64,000 nt of DNA from positions 62,001 to 126,000 of the forward strand of contig JALHRJ010000005.1 in assembly GCA_022841475.1 (NCBI GenBank), given 5' to 3'. Below the pieces are notes generated by a model. It was not told where the DNA came from. It ran no database searches and was given only the letters and a program-made list of their open reading frames with translations. The position numbers and the translations under genes were made by a program. Positions 25,433 to 35,316 of the stretch are shown one piece after another. Numbering within the stretch: position 1 is the stretch's first letter; every line of letters starts with the position of its first letter. Source of the DNA: Cyclobacteriaceae bacterium. Lineage in GTDB: Bacteria; Bacteroidota; Bacteroidia; Cytophagales; Cyclobacteriaceae.

Positions 25433-26920
25433 ATGCACCAGATTTTCGTAAAGAACTTTTTAAGAACCATTACTGCCATTACTTTATGGGTCTTTTTTAT
25501 TGGCTTCGGGTTTTACTCAGCAAATGCGCAGGATAAACAAGCATCCATTTCGACTCAGAAACGTGAGACCATCAGCGATTACATTTTTCTGGGCGATCAT
25601 GGGTTTGTCCTTTCTACTACGCGGTTGGAAACCGGTATTTATATGCCTCACTCCATTTTTTACTTTTCTCCTTCCCTGGAGCTAATCTGGAAAAAAGAAT
25701 TTAAAGACAAACAGCAGTATGCCAATCGCGACAAATACTTGGTTGCTTCACCTCATGGTTCATTCACTTATTACCTTGAAATAGCAAGTCCTGCAGGTGG
25801 CAATTTTAATAAGAAGAACCACGACATACTCCAGATAAAGAAAGACGGAACTGAAAAGCGATTTGAACTGGAGTCTTCCGATGCCTACGGACAAAACCTG
25901 CAAACTATTTTCAGTGATGAAAATTACCTGTATTATCTTGCTACTGAAAACGGTCACGAACGCCACGACAAAAAGAAAACAACCGAAAAACTTATCCTCA
26001 ACCGGTTTGATCATGAGCAGCACAAACATCAACGTTTTGTGATTGATCTTCCCGTCATCGCAGAAGGAGAGAACACCACCTTCTGGCAATTCGTATCAAA
26101 CACTGAAACTGAAATTCTGCTTGTATCAAAAGCCATGGATATTCCATTAGGCAAAGCGATGTATGATGTGGCCACCGTCTCACCTGAAGGTAAAGTACTT
26201 TCTGTAAAAAAAATATCCGTCAGCCTGCAGAAGAAGTTCACGCGGCCCGCTAGTGATATTGCTTCTCCCGGGTGGCGGTCTACAGCTACTACAGACCTCA
26301 GTTCGTCCAGTACTACGCATACACTTAATGGCTCAAGCCAAACCATTACCGTTGTTACGCCAGGTGGTTATGGCAATCTGAAGTTTGATCCTGCAACGAA
26401 TGGATTTTATGTTTATGGTTTGCTGGGGCCGATCCCCTTTAGAAAAATTTCACCCTTATACGAAGGCTTTTATATCGTACATCTTGATAAGGACGGCAAG
26501 GAACAATGGCGGGTGCAACATACCGGCCCTGCAGAATTGGTTAACAATGGGACTTTCAGCAAACATGGTCGTCCAGCTGACCGGTGGATTTCGTTGAATT
26601 TCTTGCCCAACCATGGACTCAATTTTATAATCGGGTTCGGGGATAATATCGTTGAGTATGAAGTCGCTTCAGGGGGTACAGTAGCAGGTCACAAAATGTT
26701 GCGTGATATAAAAAATGTTGGTAATCGCAACAACCAGGAGGCATTTCCTTTCAGTGCATCGGGTGAGTTTAAATCATACGATTTTGTGCATAAACTTATC
26801 GCAAAGAAGACGCCAGCCACCGGGTATCTTGGAACGGTGTTTACTTCTGGAGAAGTGATCATTGAGAATAATGAACGGGAAGGAGACATTAAGTTGTACT
26901 ATTTCAAACGTTCACCATAA
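25433..26920 (+). CDS. Secreted protein of unknown function, propeller-like
   Basis: A 495-residue protein with a signal peptide ending NAQ (about residue 33). The rest is beta-rich with repeated short strands and turns such as YYLEIASPAGG and YIVHLDKDGKEQW, probably a beta-propeller, plus a Ser/Thr-rich low-complexity loop (residues about 283-305). I do not recognise a named domain, and it lacks a T9SS sorting signal. It stands alone behind its own promoter. Confidence 0.6.
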   Translation: MHQIFVKNFLRTITAITLWVFFIGFGFYSANAQDKQASISTQKRETISDYIFLGDHGFVLSTTRLETGIYMPHSIFYFSPSLELIWKKEFKDKQQYANRDKYLVASPHGSFTYYLEIASPAGGNFNKKNHDILQIKKDGTEKRFELESSDAYGQNLQTIFSDENYLYYLATENGHERHDKKKTTEKLILNRFDHEQHKHQRFVIDLPVIAEGENTTFWQFVSNTETEILLVSKAMDIPLGKAMYDVATVSPEGKVLSVKKISVSLQKKFTRPASDIASPGWRSTATTDLSSSSTTHTLNGSSQTITVVTPGGYGNLKFDPATNGFYVYGLLGPIPFRKISPLYEGFYIVHLDKDGKEQWRVQHTGPAELVNNGTFSKHGRPADRWISLNFLPNHGLNFIIGFGDNIVEYEVASGGTVAGHKMLRDIKNVGNRNNQEAFPFSASGEFKSYDFVHKLIAKKTPATGYLGTVFTSGEVIIENNEREGDIKLYYFKRSP

Positions 26921-27360
26921 GTGCTACCCCTTAAACAATCTTACTTTCCCTACCAACCCCTGCTTTGTTTTGGGGTTGCAAAAAGTAGAATCTAACACTG
27001 AGTCCATCTTAACGATAGCATTGCTTACCGCCTAGTAAAGATTAGACGTGGTTAGTAAGTCGTCAGCCTTTCAATTTTGTTTCGATAAGATTACATTTAT
27101 CAATCACCAACTTGACACTGTTCATTATAGAAGTTAAATCAATTAGGGTGATCTATTCATGGAACCGATCAAACTCAAGTTCAACCTCGATGGTTAATTT
27201 ACAGTGGTCGAAAAGCCTTTCGCTGTTAACTTCTATCTAGATGCTTAATGAGTTTTGAATCCTATACATGCTAATAACAAAGAAGGTAACAATCAATGAG
27301 GCCGAATAAAATTAATCAAGGAAGCCGTTAAATTGGGCTTTAAAAACTCTTCAAATAAGC
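26921..27360. other. 440-nt intergenic region with secondary structure
   Basis: No coding frame is supported. A hairpin CAACCCC/GGGGTTG (about 26956-26982) follows the upstream gene. Further on, a perfect 11-bp inverted repeat, ATAGAAGTTAA (27127-27137) with TTAACTTCTAT (27226-27236), encloses 88 nt. Within its right part GTTAA, CAG and CGAAA arms (27193-27213) pair with TTTCG, CTG and TTAAC (27218-27230). This could be a non-coding RNA or remains of a small mobile element. Confidence 0.35.
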
Positions 27361-29544
27361 TTACTTCACTACAGCCGGTGCGGGTTCAGAATGTTTTGCG
27401 TACCGTTCAAAAAACTCAATCACACGCAACAGATGATCCATCATTCTTCCGGGGTTGCCGCTACGTGTTAGTTCATGTCCTTCCTTCGGATAACGAATGT
27501 ATTCCACCGGCTTGTTCAAAATCTTTAAACTCTTGTAGAGTGTTTCAGACTGAATCACGCCAGTCCTTAAATCCTGATCGCCATGAATTATTAAAAGTGG
27601 GGTATTGATTTTATCCACATAGGTAAGTGGAGATTCAGAATCTAATAATGCTTTCGTTTCTTTTTGCCATGGGTAGCCACCAAAATGATCAGGCACCAAG
27701 CGCCAGGCATTGCCTTCGCCCATAAAGGTTGTTAACTCATAAACTCCACGTTGGGCGTTGGCAGCTTTAAAGCGATTGTCGTGGCCAACGATCCAGGCCA
27801 CCATGTAACCCGCGTAGCTTCCGCCTTCAACAAACAACTGATCTTTGTCAATCCAGTCATGTTGCTTCATGGCCTCATCTAACGAAGCGAGAATATCACC
27901 AGCGGGACCATTACCCCAATCTCTAAAATTTCCTTTCTTAAACTTATCGCCATAGCCACCACTACCGCGTGGGTTGCAATACACGAGTCCATAACCCCAA
28001 CTATTTTCAAGCTGATATTCGTGCCACATAGAAAATGCGCCCGGACCCCACATGGCGGATGGCCCGCCATGAATATTTAGAATGGTTGGATATTTTGTTC
28101 CGTCTTTTTTACCAACAGGCTCTTGCACCCAATATTGAATCTTTGTTCCATCAGGTCGGGTGAACCAATACTCTTTCGGATAACTGATGGCTTTGTCTTT
28201 CAACCAACCTTCGTTGAGTTGAGTAAGTTGTCGCGTTGATTTTTCCTTGAGATTAAGAAGGAGAACTTCCCAGGGATTTCTGGTTTCAGTAAGAGCATAT
28301 ACTACTTTGTCACCGCGTACATCAAAGTCATTTACACCGTTGTCGTTTCCAAGAATTTTTGTGATGGCTCCCCCTTTTGAAAGCACACTGTAAAGTGGGA
28401 TGTCACCTTCTGTTTGTGAAGAGAAGAAAATGGTTTTACTATCGGCAGACCAAACCGTGCCACCGATATCTCGATCTAATGATGCCGTAAGAATAGCTGG
28501 CTTGCCTCCGGTTGCCGAAACTACTGCCAATTGATTTTGTGTGGCATGTCGGTTTTCGATAGCTGTTGCATAAAATGAAATTTGTGAACCATCGGGAGAG
28601 AATGTGGGATTTGAAACACTATATCCCGGCCACGTTAAAAATTCTTTTGCAGCTTTTGTGGCAACATCAATCAACCAAAGATCATTATTCTGTTCCCGAT
28701 CGGGATGAATTTTGTAAACCTTTGAATGACAAATAATACTTTTGCCATCGGGCGACCAATCAGCAGATTGAAAATCCTGAAACCCTTGCGTGAGTTGAAT
28801 ATCCTTCTCTTCAGAAGTAACAGTTTTTACAAAAAGATGCGTAAAACTTTCTTCGGGCTGAAGATTCAATTCACCTTGTAAATCCTGCCGCACTAGAACG
28901 CGAGGGTTATTTTCAAACGAATTTTTTGCAAGCCAGGCACGCACCTCTTCCAGCGATCCATCGGGGCTGGTAGTAACTTTCTTGCGCTCGTCTGCTTTCA
29001 ATGCTTTGAAGTTAGGTTCATCACCTTGTGTGCGCCCGGGACGCTCGTAGCTCCACGGAGTTTTTCCTTCAATCGCTGAAAATGGAATACTTGCTGAATA
29101 TAAAATCTTTTTTCCATCGGGAGACCAACGCGGGTTGCTGACATTATATTCTGATTTAGTTATCACATGTGCCTCGCCACCACTTAGTGGCAACAGCCAT
29201 AGTTGCGAACGTTCGCCATCGATGCGAACGAAAAGAAGTTGCTTTCCATCCGGAGACCATTGCGGCTGGCCATCATTTTTATCTCCGAATGTTAATTGAA
29301 CCGGATCACTTTTGGTAATGAGATCAAGTAAATAGAGATGGCGTGTGTAGTAATAGTCATTTTCATTTTTAACTGCCTTGCGGGTAACCACGGTTACTGC
29401 TTTCGAGCCATCGGGTGAGATTTGAATTTGATTGGCGGTGGCAATCTTCATCAGGTCGGACGCTACAATTGGTTTTTTGGTTTGACTAACCGCAGCGACA
29501 CTAAAAAGCAACAGGACAAAGAGAACATGAAGTCTTCTGTTCAT
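27361..29544 (-). CDS. S9 family (acylaminoacyl/dipeptidyl peptidase-like) serine peptidase
   Basis: A 727-residue secreted peptidase. A signal peptide ends at VSQ (about 21). Residues about 30-440 are a TolB-like propeller with repeated W-SPDG-K turns. The alpha/beta hydrolase domain has an HGGP oxyanion segment, nucleophile GGSYAGY, acid HGDQDLR and base EGHEL, matching subfamily S9C. It should trim peptides in the periplasm. It differs from the S9B enzyme at 5243 in motif details and is not a recent copy. It stands alone on the minus strand. Confidence 0.88.
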   Translation of the reverse strand: MNRRLHVLFVLLLFSVAAVSQTKKPIVASDLMKIATANQIQISPDGSKAVTVVTRKAVKNENDYYYTRHLYLLDLITKSDPVQLTFGDKNDGQPQWSPDGKQLLFVRIDGERSQLWLLPLSGGEAHVITKSEYNVSNPRWSPDGKKILYSASIPFSAIEGKTPWSYERPGRTQGDEPNFKALKADERKKVTTSPDGSLEEVRAWLAKNSFENNPRVLVRQDLQGELNLQPEESFTHLFVKTVTSEEKDIQLTQGFQDFQSADWSPDGKSIICHSKVYKIHPDREQNNDLWLIDVATKAAKEFLTWPGYSVSNPTFSPDGSQISFYATAIENRHATQNQLAVVSATGGKPAILTASLDRDIGGTVWSADSKTIFFSSQTEGDIPLYSVLSKGGAITKILGNDNGVNDFDVRGDKVVYALTETRNPWEVLLLNLKEKSTRQLTQLNEGWLKDKAISYPKEYWFTRPDGTKIQYWVQEPVGKKDGTKYPTILNIHGGPSAMWGPGAFSMWHEYQLENSWGYGLVYCNPRGSGGYGDKFKKGNFRDWGNGPAGDILASLDEAMKQHDWIDKDQLFVEGGSYAGYMVAWIVGHDNRFKAANAQRGVYELTTFMGEGNAWRLVPDHFGGYPWQKETKALLDSESPLTYVDKINTPLLIIHGDQDLRTGVIQSETLYKSLKILNKPVEYIRYPKEGHELTRSGNPGRMMDHLLRVIEFFERYAKHSEPAPAVVK

Positions 29545-29585
29545 ACAAGGAAAATTTTAGTTGATTTTAAAACTTTGAAAAGTTA

Positions 29586-31109
29586 TCAGACCGCGGCAAC
29601 CATTGCAAGAATGTCATCAACAAACTCACGGGAATTACTTAAGCGGGGCACTTTGTTCTGGCCACCTAATTTCCCGCGCTTTTTCATCCAATTATAAAAG
29701 GTGCCTTCGGCCACAGAATGTACAGTCGGTGCGATCAAGGCGAGGTCGAGTGTTCGCTTGGCATCGTAGTCTGAATTAATTTTGCGCAGGGTATCATCCA
29801 GGGTGTGAATAAACTCATTCATGTCGCGGGGATAGGTTCTGAATTCTATGATCCATTCATGACCTCCGCGTTTCGATTTTTCGAGATAGATGGGGGCTGC
29901 TGTAAAATTATCGATCACCGCTCCGGTCTGTTCGCACGCACGAGTGATAGCTGTTTCGGCATTTTCAATAATTACCTCCTCACCAAATGCATTGATAAAA
30001 TGTTTGGTGCGTCCTGAAATGCGTATGCGATAAGGTGCAATGCTAGTAAACTTGATGGTGTCACCAATGTTGTAACGCCAAAGGCCTGCATTAGTGGTGA
30101 TTACCATGGCATAATTCTTTCCAATTTCCACATCGGCTAATGAAATTGCATCAGGATATTCTTTGTCCCATTCTTCGGCAGGAATAAATTCATAAAACAC
30201 TCCGTAGTCGAGCATGAGCAAAAGGTCTTCAGAGTCTTTTTGATCCTGAATGCCGAAAAATCCCTCACTGGCGTTGTAGGTTTCCCAGTATCGCATTTGG
30301 TCACCGGGGATGATTGATTTAAAAAGATTGCGGTAGGGTTTAAAAGCAACCGCCCCATGAAAAAATACTTCCAGATTGGGCCAGACTTCCAGAACGGAAC
30401 TCTTTTTCTCCATCTCTAAAATATATTGGAGCAAAAGGACAGTCCAGGTGGGCACACCGGCAATGTTGGTTACATTAACACCTATAGTTTCGCGCGCAAG
30501 CCGTTCAATTTTGTCTTCCCAGTTATTCATGAGCGCCACTTCTAAACTAGGCGTTCGAATAAACTGCGCCCAGGGCGGCAGGTTTTGCATGATCACCGCT
30601 GACACATCTCCATATTGGCTGGAAGCAGTAGGATCAAATTCATTTATCTGAGAACTGCCACCCACCCCAAGGCCCTTGCCTGAAAAGATCTGCGTGTCAG
30701 GATAATTGTTGACGTAGATGGAAAGTAAATCTTTTCCGCCCTTAAAATGCGATTCCTCTAAAGCCTCGGCAGTTACAGGAATAAACTTACTTCGGGCGTT
30801 GGTAGTGCCACTCGATTTAGCGAACCATTTTACTTCGGAAGGCCACAAGATACTTTGTTCACCGTGCACGAGGCGGTCGATGTAGGGAAAGAGTTGTTCG
30901 TAGGTATGAACGGGTACGCGTCTTTTGTAATCTTCATAATTGATAAGATCATCAAAGGCATACTTCTGGCCAAATTCTGTATAACGGGCTATACTTAGTA
31001 AGCGCCTTAAAACTTCATCCTGCACATCGTGGGGGTATTTCATGAAAAGCTCAATCTGGTGGATTCGCTTTCTCATGACCCAGGTAAGAATGGAGTTTAA
31101 GATTTGCAT
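29586..31109 (-). CDS. GH3-family acyl-adenylate-forming protein
   Basis: A 507-residue protein of the GH3 family, known in plants for coupling auxin or jasmonate to amino acids and common in Bacteroidota with unknown substrates. Family features are the N-terminal KRIHQIELF helix, the ATP loop AKSSGTTNARSKFIPVT, the YNASEGFFG motif and the C-terminal YRIRISGRTKHFINAFGEE hinge. Length fits. A near-consensus promoter lies just upstream. It is probably cytoplasmic and acts alone. Confidence 0.88.
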   Translation of the reverse strand: MQILNSILTWVMRKRIHQIELFMKYPHDVQDEVLRRLLSIARYTEFGQKYAFDDLINYEDYKRRVPVHTYEQLFPYIDRLVHGEQSILWPSEVKWFAKSSGTTNARSKFIPVTAEALEESHFKGGKDLLSIYVNNYPDTQIFSGKGLGVGGSSQINEFDPTASSQYGDVSAVIMQNLPPWAQFIRTPSLEVALMNNWEDKIERLARETIGVNVTNIAGVPTWTVLLLQYILEMEKKSSVLEVWPNLEVFFHGAVAFKPYRNLFKSIIPGDQMRYWETYNASEGFFGIQDQKDSEDLLLMLDYGVFYEFIPAEEWDKEYPDAISLADVEIGKNYAMVITTNAGLWRYNIGDTIKFTSIAPYRIRISGRTKHFINAFGEEVIIENAETAITRACEQTGAVIDNFTAAPIYLEKSKRGGHEWIIEFRTYPRDMNEFIHTLDDTLRKINSDYDAKRTLDLALIAPTVHSVAEGTFYNWMKKRGKLGGQNKVPRLSNSREFVDDILAMVAAV

Positions 31110-31119
31110 AGCAGGAGTT

Positions 31120-31151
31120 CAAAAATACGGGGCACGCACACGATTACCAAA
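31120..31151 (-). promoter_or_regulatory. Consensus promoter TTTG-N20-TATTTTTG
   Basis: On the minus strand TTTG (31148-31151) is separated by 20 nt from TATTTTTG (31120-31127), an exact fit to the Bacteroidota TTTG/TAnnTTTG pattern. The -7 box ends 10 nt before the GH3 ATG, so the leader would be very short. Confidence 0.6.
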
Positions 31152-31157
31152 ATGTAT

Positions 31158-31445
31158 TTATGAATCGCTATTGATTCTATTAGTTGGTAATATTTGATCA
31201 GCGAAGTCGAAAAATTTTAAGGCTAGTATTAGCGTTGATGCGGCCGGGTTGCCAAACTGTTGAACCAAGGTATTATAGTAATTGTCGAGAAAGGTTGAGT
31301 CTGTCGTCCACGGAAAAGAATTGTATTCGGCCTCGGTAAGGGTATTGGCAAGTAAAGGATTAAACTCATCAATAACATTGCAACTTTGGGCAAGCACAAA
31401 ATTGCTTTTAGAAAAAATAATAAAGCAAAGCAGTAATTTTTTCAT
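31158..31445 (-). CDS. Small secreted hypothetical protein
   Basis: A 95-residue protein with a signal peptide ending at LAQS (about 20) and a Cys soon after. The mature part is helical (FLDNYYNTLVQQFG, LILALKFFDFADQILP). No family is recognised. Its ATG overlaps the stop of the lipoprotein gene upstream by 4 nt, so both are translated from one message and may act together. Confidence 0.55.
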   Translation of the reverse strand: MKKLLLCFIIFSKSNFVLAQSCNVIDEFNPLLANTLTEAEYNSFPWTTDSTFLDNYYNTLVQQFGNPAASTLILALKFFDFADQILPTNRINSDS

Positions 31446-31957
31446 ATTGATTTTTTAAAGGTTTGATATTGAATCCTATTTCTGCTCCCGGTACTAATAC
31501 CAGAACCCGAAGTATTCAATTTTCCATTGAAAAACACTTCAACTTGCTTAAAGTCGGGCGATGGGCAAGGTCCTTCCTCCAGTGTGAACTCAATTCGGAT
31601 GGTGTCGGTATCAAACCTGTTTAAATACAGGTAAAATGATTTTGAAACTTTTTTTGTCAGGCCGGCAAGATCATCCGGATCAGTAAGGCATTTAAACCAG
31701 GTGCGCCCGTCCTGATAAATTTGTAAAGTAGATTCCTTGGTTAAGTCTTCGCGCAATAACTTTACTGTATCGCGATTGTATGGGCCGTTGAATAAGTTAA
31801 GCAGGTTTTCTCCGGTTGCTTCATTTTCCAAATCAAAAAATAACCCAGAGTCAAATACGTTCGTTGAATTCGGCCCGGAAGGGCATCTTTCACATGATGA
31901 GAGTAAATGCAGGCTCACTAGTAGAAAAAATACAATTGCGGTAGTGATTGCTTTCAT
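31442..31957 (-). CDS. Hypothetical lipoprotein
   Basis: A 171-residue lipoprotein with lipobox LSSC (Cys22) followed by a cysteine-containing ERCPSGPN segment. The mature part alternates beta strands and turns; no domain is recognised. It is first in a two-gene unit with the small secreted protein. Confidence 0.6.
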   Translation of the reverse strand: MKAITTAIVFFLLVSLHLLSSCERCPSGPNSTNVFDSGLFFDLENEATGENLLNLFNGPYNRDTVKLLREDLTKESTLQIYQDGRTWFKCLTDPDDLAGLTKKVSKSFYLYLNRFDTDTIRIEFTLEEGPCPSPDFKQVEVFFNGKLNTSGSGISTGSRNRIQYQTFKKSI

Positions 31958-32010
31958 AGGTGAGTTGTAATCTTATATAATTAAGAAATAATTCCATAAT
32001 TTTTCTTTGT

Positions 32011-32751
32011 CTAGTTAGCCACATTTGATTTGCGGAGTTGAAAGTTTTGCCCAAGATAAACTTTGCGCACCAATGGATCGTTGGCCAGTTCTTCGGAAGT
32101 GCCGGCTTTAAATAGTTTTCCTTCTACCATTAAATACGCGCGATCGGTTATGGAAAGGGTTTCGTCTACATTATGATCGGTAATCAGGATGCCAATGTTT
32201 TTCTTCTTCAAGCGCGATACAATACCCTGAATTTCTTCTACCGCAATGGGATCCACCCCGGCAAAGGGTTCATCTAATAATACAAACTTGGGGTCTACAG
32301 CCAGTGCGCGGGCTATCTCAGTTCTTCTTCGCTCGCCTCCGGAGAGTACCATGCCCAGATTTTTACGCACATGGGTAAGACTGAATTCTTCGAGCAACTT
32401 CTCCACCTTTTCTTTTCTTTCCTTCTTGGGCATATTACGCATCTCGAGCGGGGCCAAGAGATTCTCCTCTACTGTTAGACTTCTGAATACAGAAGCTTCC
32501 TGTGCTAAATAGCCAATGCCACGTTTGGCACGTTGATACATGGGTAGATCCGTAATGTTTTCCTGATCAAGAAAGATGGTGCCTTCGTTGGGCTTTATAA
32601 GACCCACGATCATATAGAAACTGGTAGTTTTTCCAGCACCATTGGGTCCTAACAAGCCAACAATTTCACCCTGCTCTACCTGCACGGAAACGTTATTGAC
32701 AACCGTGCGTTTTTTATATCTCTTGATCAGGTTTTCGGCTCGCAGAAACAT
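32011..32751 (-). CDS. lptB: LPS export ABC transporter ATP-binding protein
   Basis: A 246-residue ABC ATPase that powers LPS extraction by LptFG toward the outer membrane. Walker [11 protein letters not shown]-loop region, signature LSGGERRR, Walker [14 protein letters not shown] and the H-loop TDHNVDE are all present, and the [19 protein letters not shown] stretch is typical of LptB. The ATG at 32751 was preferred over a TTG three codons upstream; it follows the recJ stop by 1 nt, implying coupling. Confidence 0.92.
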   Translation of the reverse strand: MFLRAENLIKRYKKRTVVNNVSVQVEQGEIVGLLGPNGAGKTTSFYMIVGLIKPNEGTIFLDQENITDLPMYQRAKRGIGYLAQEASVFRSLTVEENLLAPLEMRNMPKKERKEKVEKLLEEFSLTHVRKNLGMVLSGGERRRTEIARALAVDPKFVLLDEPFAGVDPIAVEEIQGIVSRLKKKNIGILITDHNVDETLSITDRAYLMVEGKLFKAGTSEELANDPLVRKVYLGQNFQLRKSNVAN

Positions 32752-32752
32752 G

Positions 32753-34453
32753 TTATTCAAATTTGAGGTCTTTAATTCGTATCTGGAGAGACGTTATTCC
32801 ATTATAGGTATTTTCTTCCAGTGTAAAAGCAATCCGAAAATATTCGCCTGATGCGAGCCTTTCATAATGTTCCATCAGATCAAACGCCACGGCATTGAAG
32901 GTTGTATTGGTGCCTGCTTGTCCTGCTAAAAAGCGTAGATGCCTGTCTTTAAAACTAGAAAGAGAATCCATCACAAAAATATTTCTGGCTTCAAATACTG
33001 GGTTCAGATTTTCAGGACCAAACGGAGCCATTTGCTTCAGCAAGGTGTTGAATTTAGTCGTGATCAAATCAAACTTCACCGGTACATCAATTTCCACTAC
33101 GGGTGTAAGCATTTCTTCTGTGAGAGCGGCCGAGGCAATTTGTTCAAAGCGTTGCTGAAAGGCTTGCAGGTTACTTCGATCGAGTGTAAGTCCAGCCGCA
33201 TACTTATGGCCGCCATACTTTTCGAGCAGATCGCTACAACTGTCAATAGCTTTGTATAGATCAAAGTCTTTCACGCTGCGTGCAGAGCCGGTAATTTTAT
33301 CATTGGATTCGGTAAGGATCACAGTGGGACGGTAATATTTCTCTACACACCGTGCAGCAACTATGCCAATTACTCCTTTGTGCCAGGTTTCTTTAAAAAG
33401 AACCGTTGACTTTGCATTTCGAAGGGTCTCATTGCCTTCAATCATAGCAATTGCTTCTTCGGTTATGCTTAGATCAAACTCCCTGCGCAGGTCATTCTTG
33501 AGATTTATCTTTTCGGCAAGCTGATTTGCTCCTTCTTCATTTTCAGCAATCAGAAGTTCAACTGCCCCCCGTGCATGCGCCACCCGGCCAGCAGCATTGA
33601 TGCGAGGCCCCAGTGTAAATACAATTCCGGAAATGTCCAGATCACTTTTTATGGCCGCGATATCTTTTAACGCCTTAAGTCCGGGGCGAGGATTCTGATT
33701 AAGTTTTTGCAGTCCGAAATAAGCAAGTATTCTATTTTCTCCTATGATAGGAACAATATCCGAAGCAATACTCACCACCACAAGATCGAGATATTCATAA
33801 ACTTCTTCTTCCTTCCGGAATTTTTGAGCAAACGCTTGAATAAGTTTGAAGCCCAGACCACATCCACTCAATTCCTGAAAGGGATAGTTGCAATCCTCAC
33901 GTTTGGGGTCAAGCACAGCAACAGCATTGGGGATTTCTCCACCAGGCAGGTGATGATCGCAGATAATAAAATCAATTCCTTTATGCCGGGCCAGCGTAAC
34001 CATGTCTGAAGCTTTAATACCCAGATCAAGCGCAATGATGAGGGAAAACTTATTTTCCTCAGCCCAGATTATACCTGCTTCCGAAACACCATAACCTTCG
34101 GCATACCGATCGGGAATGTAAAAATCACAATGGGGATAAAACCTTTTAAGGTAACTATAGACCAATGCAACCGCGGTTGTTCCATCAACATCATAATCAC
34201 CGTAGATCAGAATTTTTTCATTTTGATCTATGGCAACTTTTAAACGTTGAACAGCATGATCCATATCTTTCAGTAGAAAGGGATCGTGCAATTGACTAAG
34301 CAATGGACGGAAGAAGTTCTTTGCGGTATCAAAGTCACGAATACCGCGCTGCCAAAGAACAGACGATAAATGCGGATTTACATTGATGGAGTTACTAAGC
34401 GTTTCCACCTCTTCCGGGGTAGGTAATGGTTTGTATATCCATCGCTTTTGCAT
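32753..34453 (-). CDS. recJ: Single-stranded-DNA-specific exonuclease RecJ
   Basis: A 566-residue DHH/DHHA1 phosphoesterase that degrades 5' single-stranded DNA in recombination and mismatch repair. Metal-binding motifs include [11 protein letters not shown] (about 80-90), LDLGIKA, CDHHLPG and, toward the DHHA1 domain, GGHKYAAG. Length matches Bacteroidota RecJ. It leads an operon with lptB and starts 1 nt after the collagen-like gene stop. Confidence 0.93.
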   Translation of the reverse strand: MQKRWIYKPLPTPEEVETLSNSINVNPHLSSVLWQRGIRDFDTAKNFFRPLLSQLHDPFLLKDMDHAVQRLKVAIDQNEKILIYGDYDVDGTTAVALVYSYLKRFYPHCDFYIPDRYAEGYGVSEAGIIWAEENKFSLIIALDLGIKASDMVTLARHKGIDFIICDHHLPGGEIPNAVAVLDPKREDCNYPFQELSGCGLGFKLIQAFAQKFRKEEEVYEYLDLVVVSIASDIVPIIGENRILAYFGLQKLNQNPRPGLKALKDIAAIKSDLDISGIVFTLGPRINAAGRVAHARGAVELLIAENEEGANQLAEKINLKNDLRREFDLSITEEAIAMIEGNETLRNAKSTVLFKETWHKGVIGIVAARCVEKYYRPTVILTESNDKITGSARSVKDFDLYKAIDSCSDLLEKYGGHKYAAGLTLDRSNLQAFQQRFEQIASAALTEEMLTPVVEIDVPVKFDLITTKFNTLLKQMAPFGPENLNPVFEARNIFVMDSLSSFKDRHLRFLAGQAGTNTTFNAVAFDLMEHYERLASGEYFRIAFTLEENTYNGITSLQIRIKDLKFE

Positions 34454-34454
34454 A

Positions 34455-35234
34455 TTATTTTCGTTCGAACTTTATCATTCCATTCTTTCCGGTCTCACCT
34501 TCTTCGCCATGAAATCCACGTTGCCCATTTTTTCCATCGCGCACTGGCCCCAAACCCGCTAAACCACCGCGCCCGGCTTCTCCGCCAATCCCACCAAAGC
34601 CGCCATAGTTTTTAATATGCAACCGGCTTCCAATCCAAACCTGATAATCCGGACAGCGAAGACAATTAATAGTTAATGACCCTCCATCTCCCCCATGGCC
34701 ACCGCGCGAACCACTACCTCCCGGGCCCCCATCTCCGCCCGCACAGACACGTGTTCCAGGGCCACCACCACCACCTTGGCCGCCTTTGCCACCATCTCCA
34801 CCATCTCCACCATTTAAATTTATTGTAAGAGATCCATTGATCTGAATGTCTTCTGAATAAATTAATAAGTTATTTGCACTACTGCCATCAAGCCCCATTT
34901 CACCGTCAAGGCCAGGGGCACCGGATCTGCAAGGACTTAACTGCTCAGGGCCATTAATTCCAACCGTTCCATCTTTACCTTTAGGGCCATAACCGATAAT
35001 AGAACAGCCCACGCCAATGATAACTATTTTGGCATGAATGAAATTGTCTTTTTTGTCGTGGTTGAGAATAATCTGTGACGAGTCGGCCATCACTAAAGTA
35101 TCCACAACCAAAATATCAGAATTCTGAATAAAATACTTTTCGCCTTTCTTAAGAGAGAGTTTATCCAATCTAATTTGCCCCAAAGCCGAGAACGCCAGAC
35201 CAACACACAGAAAACAACACACTACTCGCACCAT
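34455..35234 (-). CDS. Secreted glycine-rich, collagen-like protein
   Basis: A 259-residue protein. The ATG at 35234 gives a signal peptide (VRVVCCFLCVGLAF to GQ); the longer frame starts inside the terminator of the previous gene. After a short beta region, a G-x-y collagen-like stretch (GPKGKDGTVGINGPE, GAPGLDGEMGLDG) is followed by a run of GGDGG/GGPGG blocks and a second G-x-y tail. It could form a triple helix or a polyglycine fold at the surface. It sits upstream of recJ with a 1-nt gap, so it shares that transcript, for no obvious functional reason. Confidence 0.6.
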   Translation of the reverse strand: MVRVVCCFLCVGLAFSALGQIRLDKLSLKKGEKYFIQNSDILVVDTLVMADSSQIILNHDKKDNFIHAKIVIIGVGCSIIGYGPKGKDGTVGINGPEQLSPCRSGAPGLDGEMGLDGSSANNLLIYSEDIQINGSLTINLNGGDGGDGGKGGQGGGGGPGTRVCAGGDGGPGGSGSRGGHGGDGGSLTINCLRCPDYQVWIGSRLHIKNYGGFGGIGGEAGRGGLAGLGPVRDGKNGQRGFHGEEGETGKNGMIKFERK

Positions 35235-35272
35235 CGGGCAAAAATAAGAATAGAAATGAGAAGGGATAAAAA

Positions 35273-35296
35273 AAGGCAGCGGAGATGCGCTGCCTT
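35273..35296 (-). terminator. Rho-independent terminator
   Basis: Perfect 8-bp stem AAGGCAGC (35273-35280) with GCTGCCTT (35289-35296), followed on the minus strand by a T-run. It ends the SPOR-like gene 20 nt after its stop. Confidence 0.85.
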
Positions 35297-35316
35297 CTGT
35301 TTTTAAGCAAGTTGGT

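Noticed and set aside
32752-32760. TTG start of lptB overlapping recJ
   Set aside because: An ATG three codons downstream gives the normal LptB start and a 1-nt gap to recJ.
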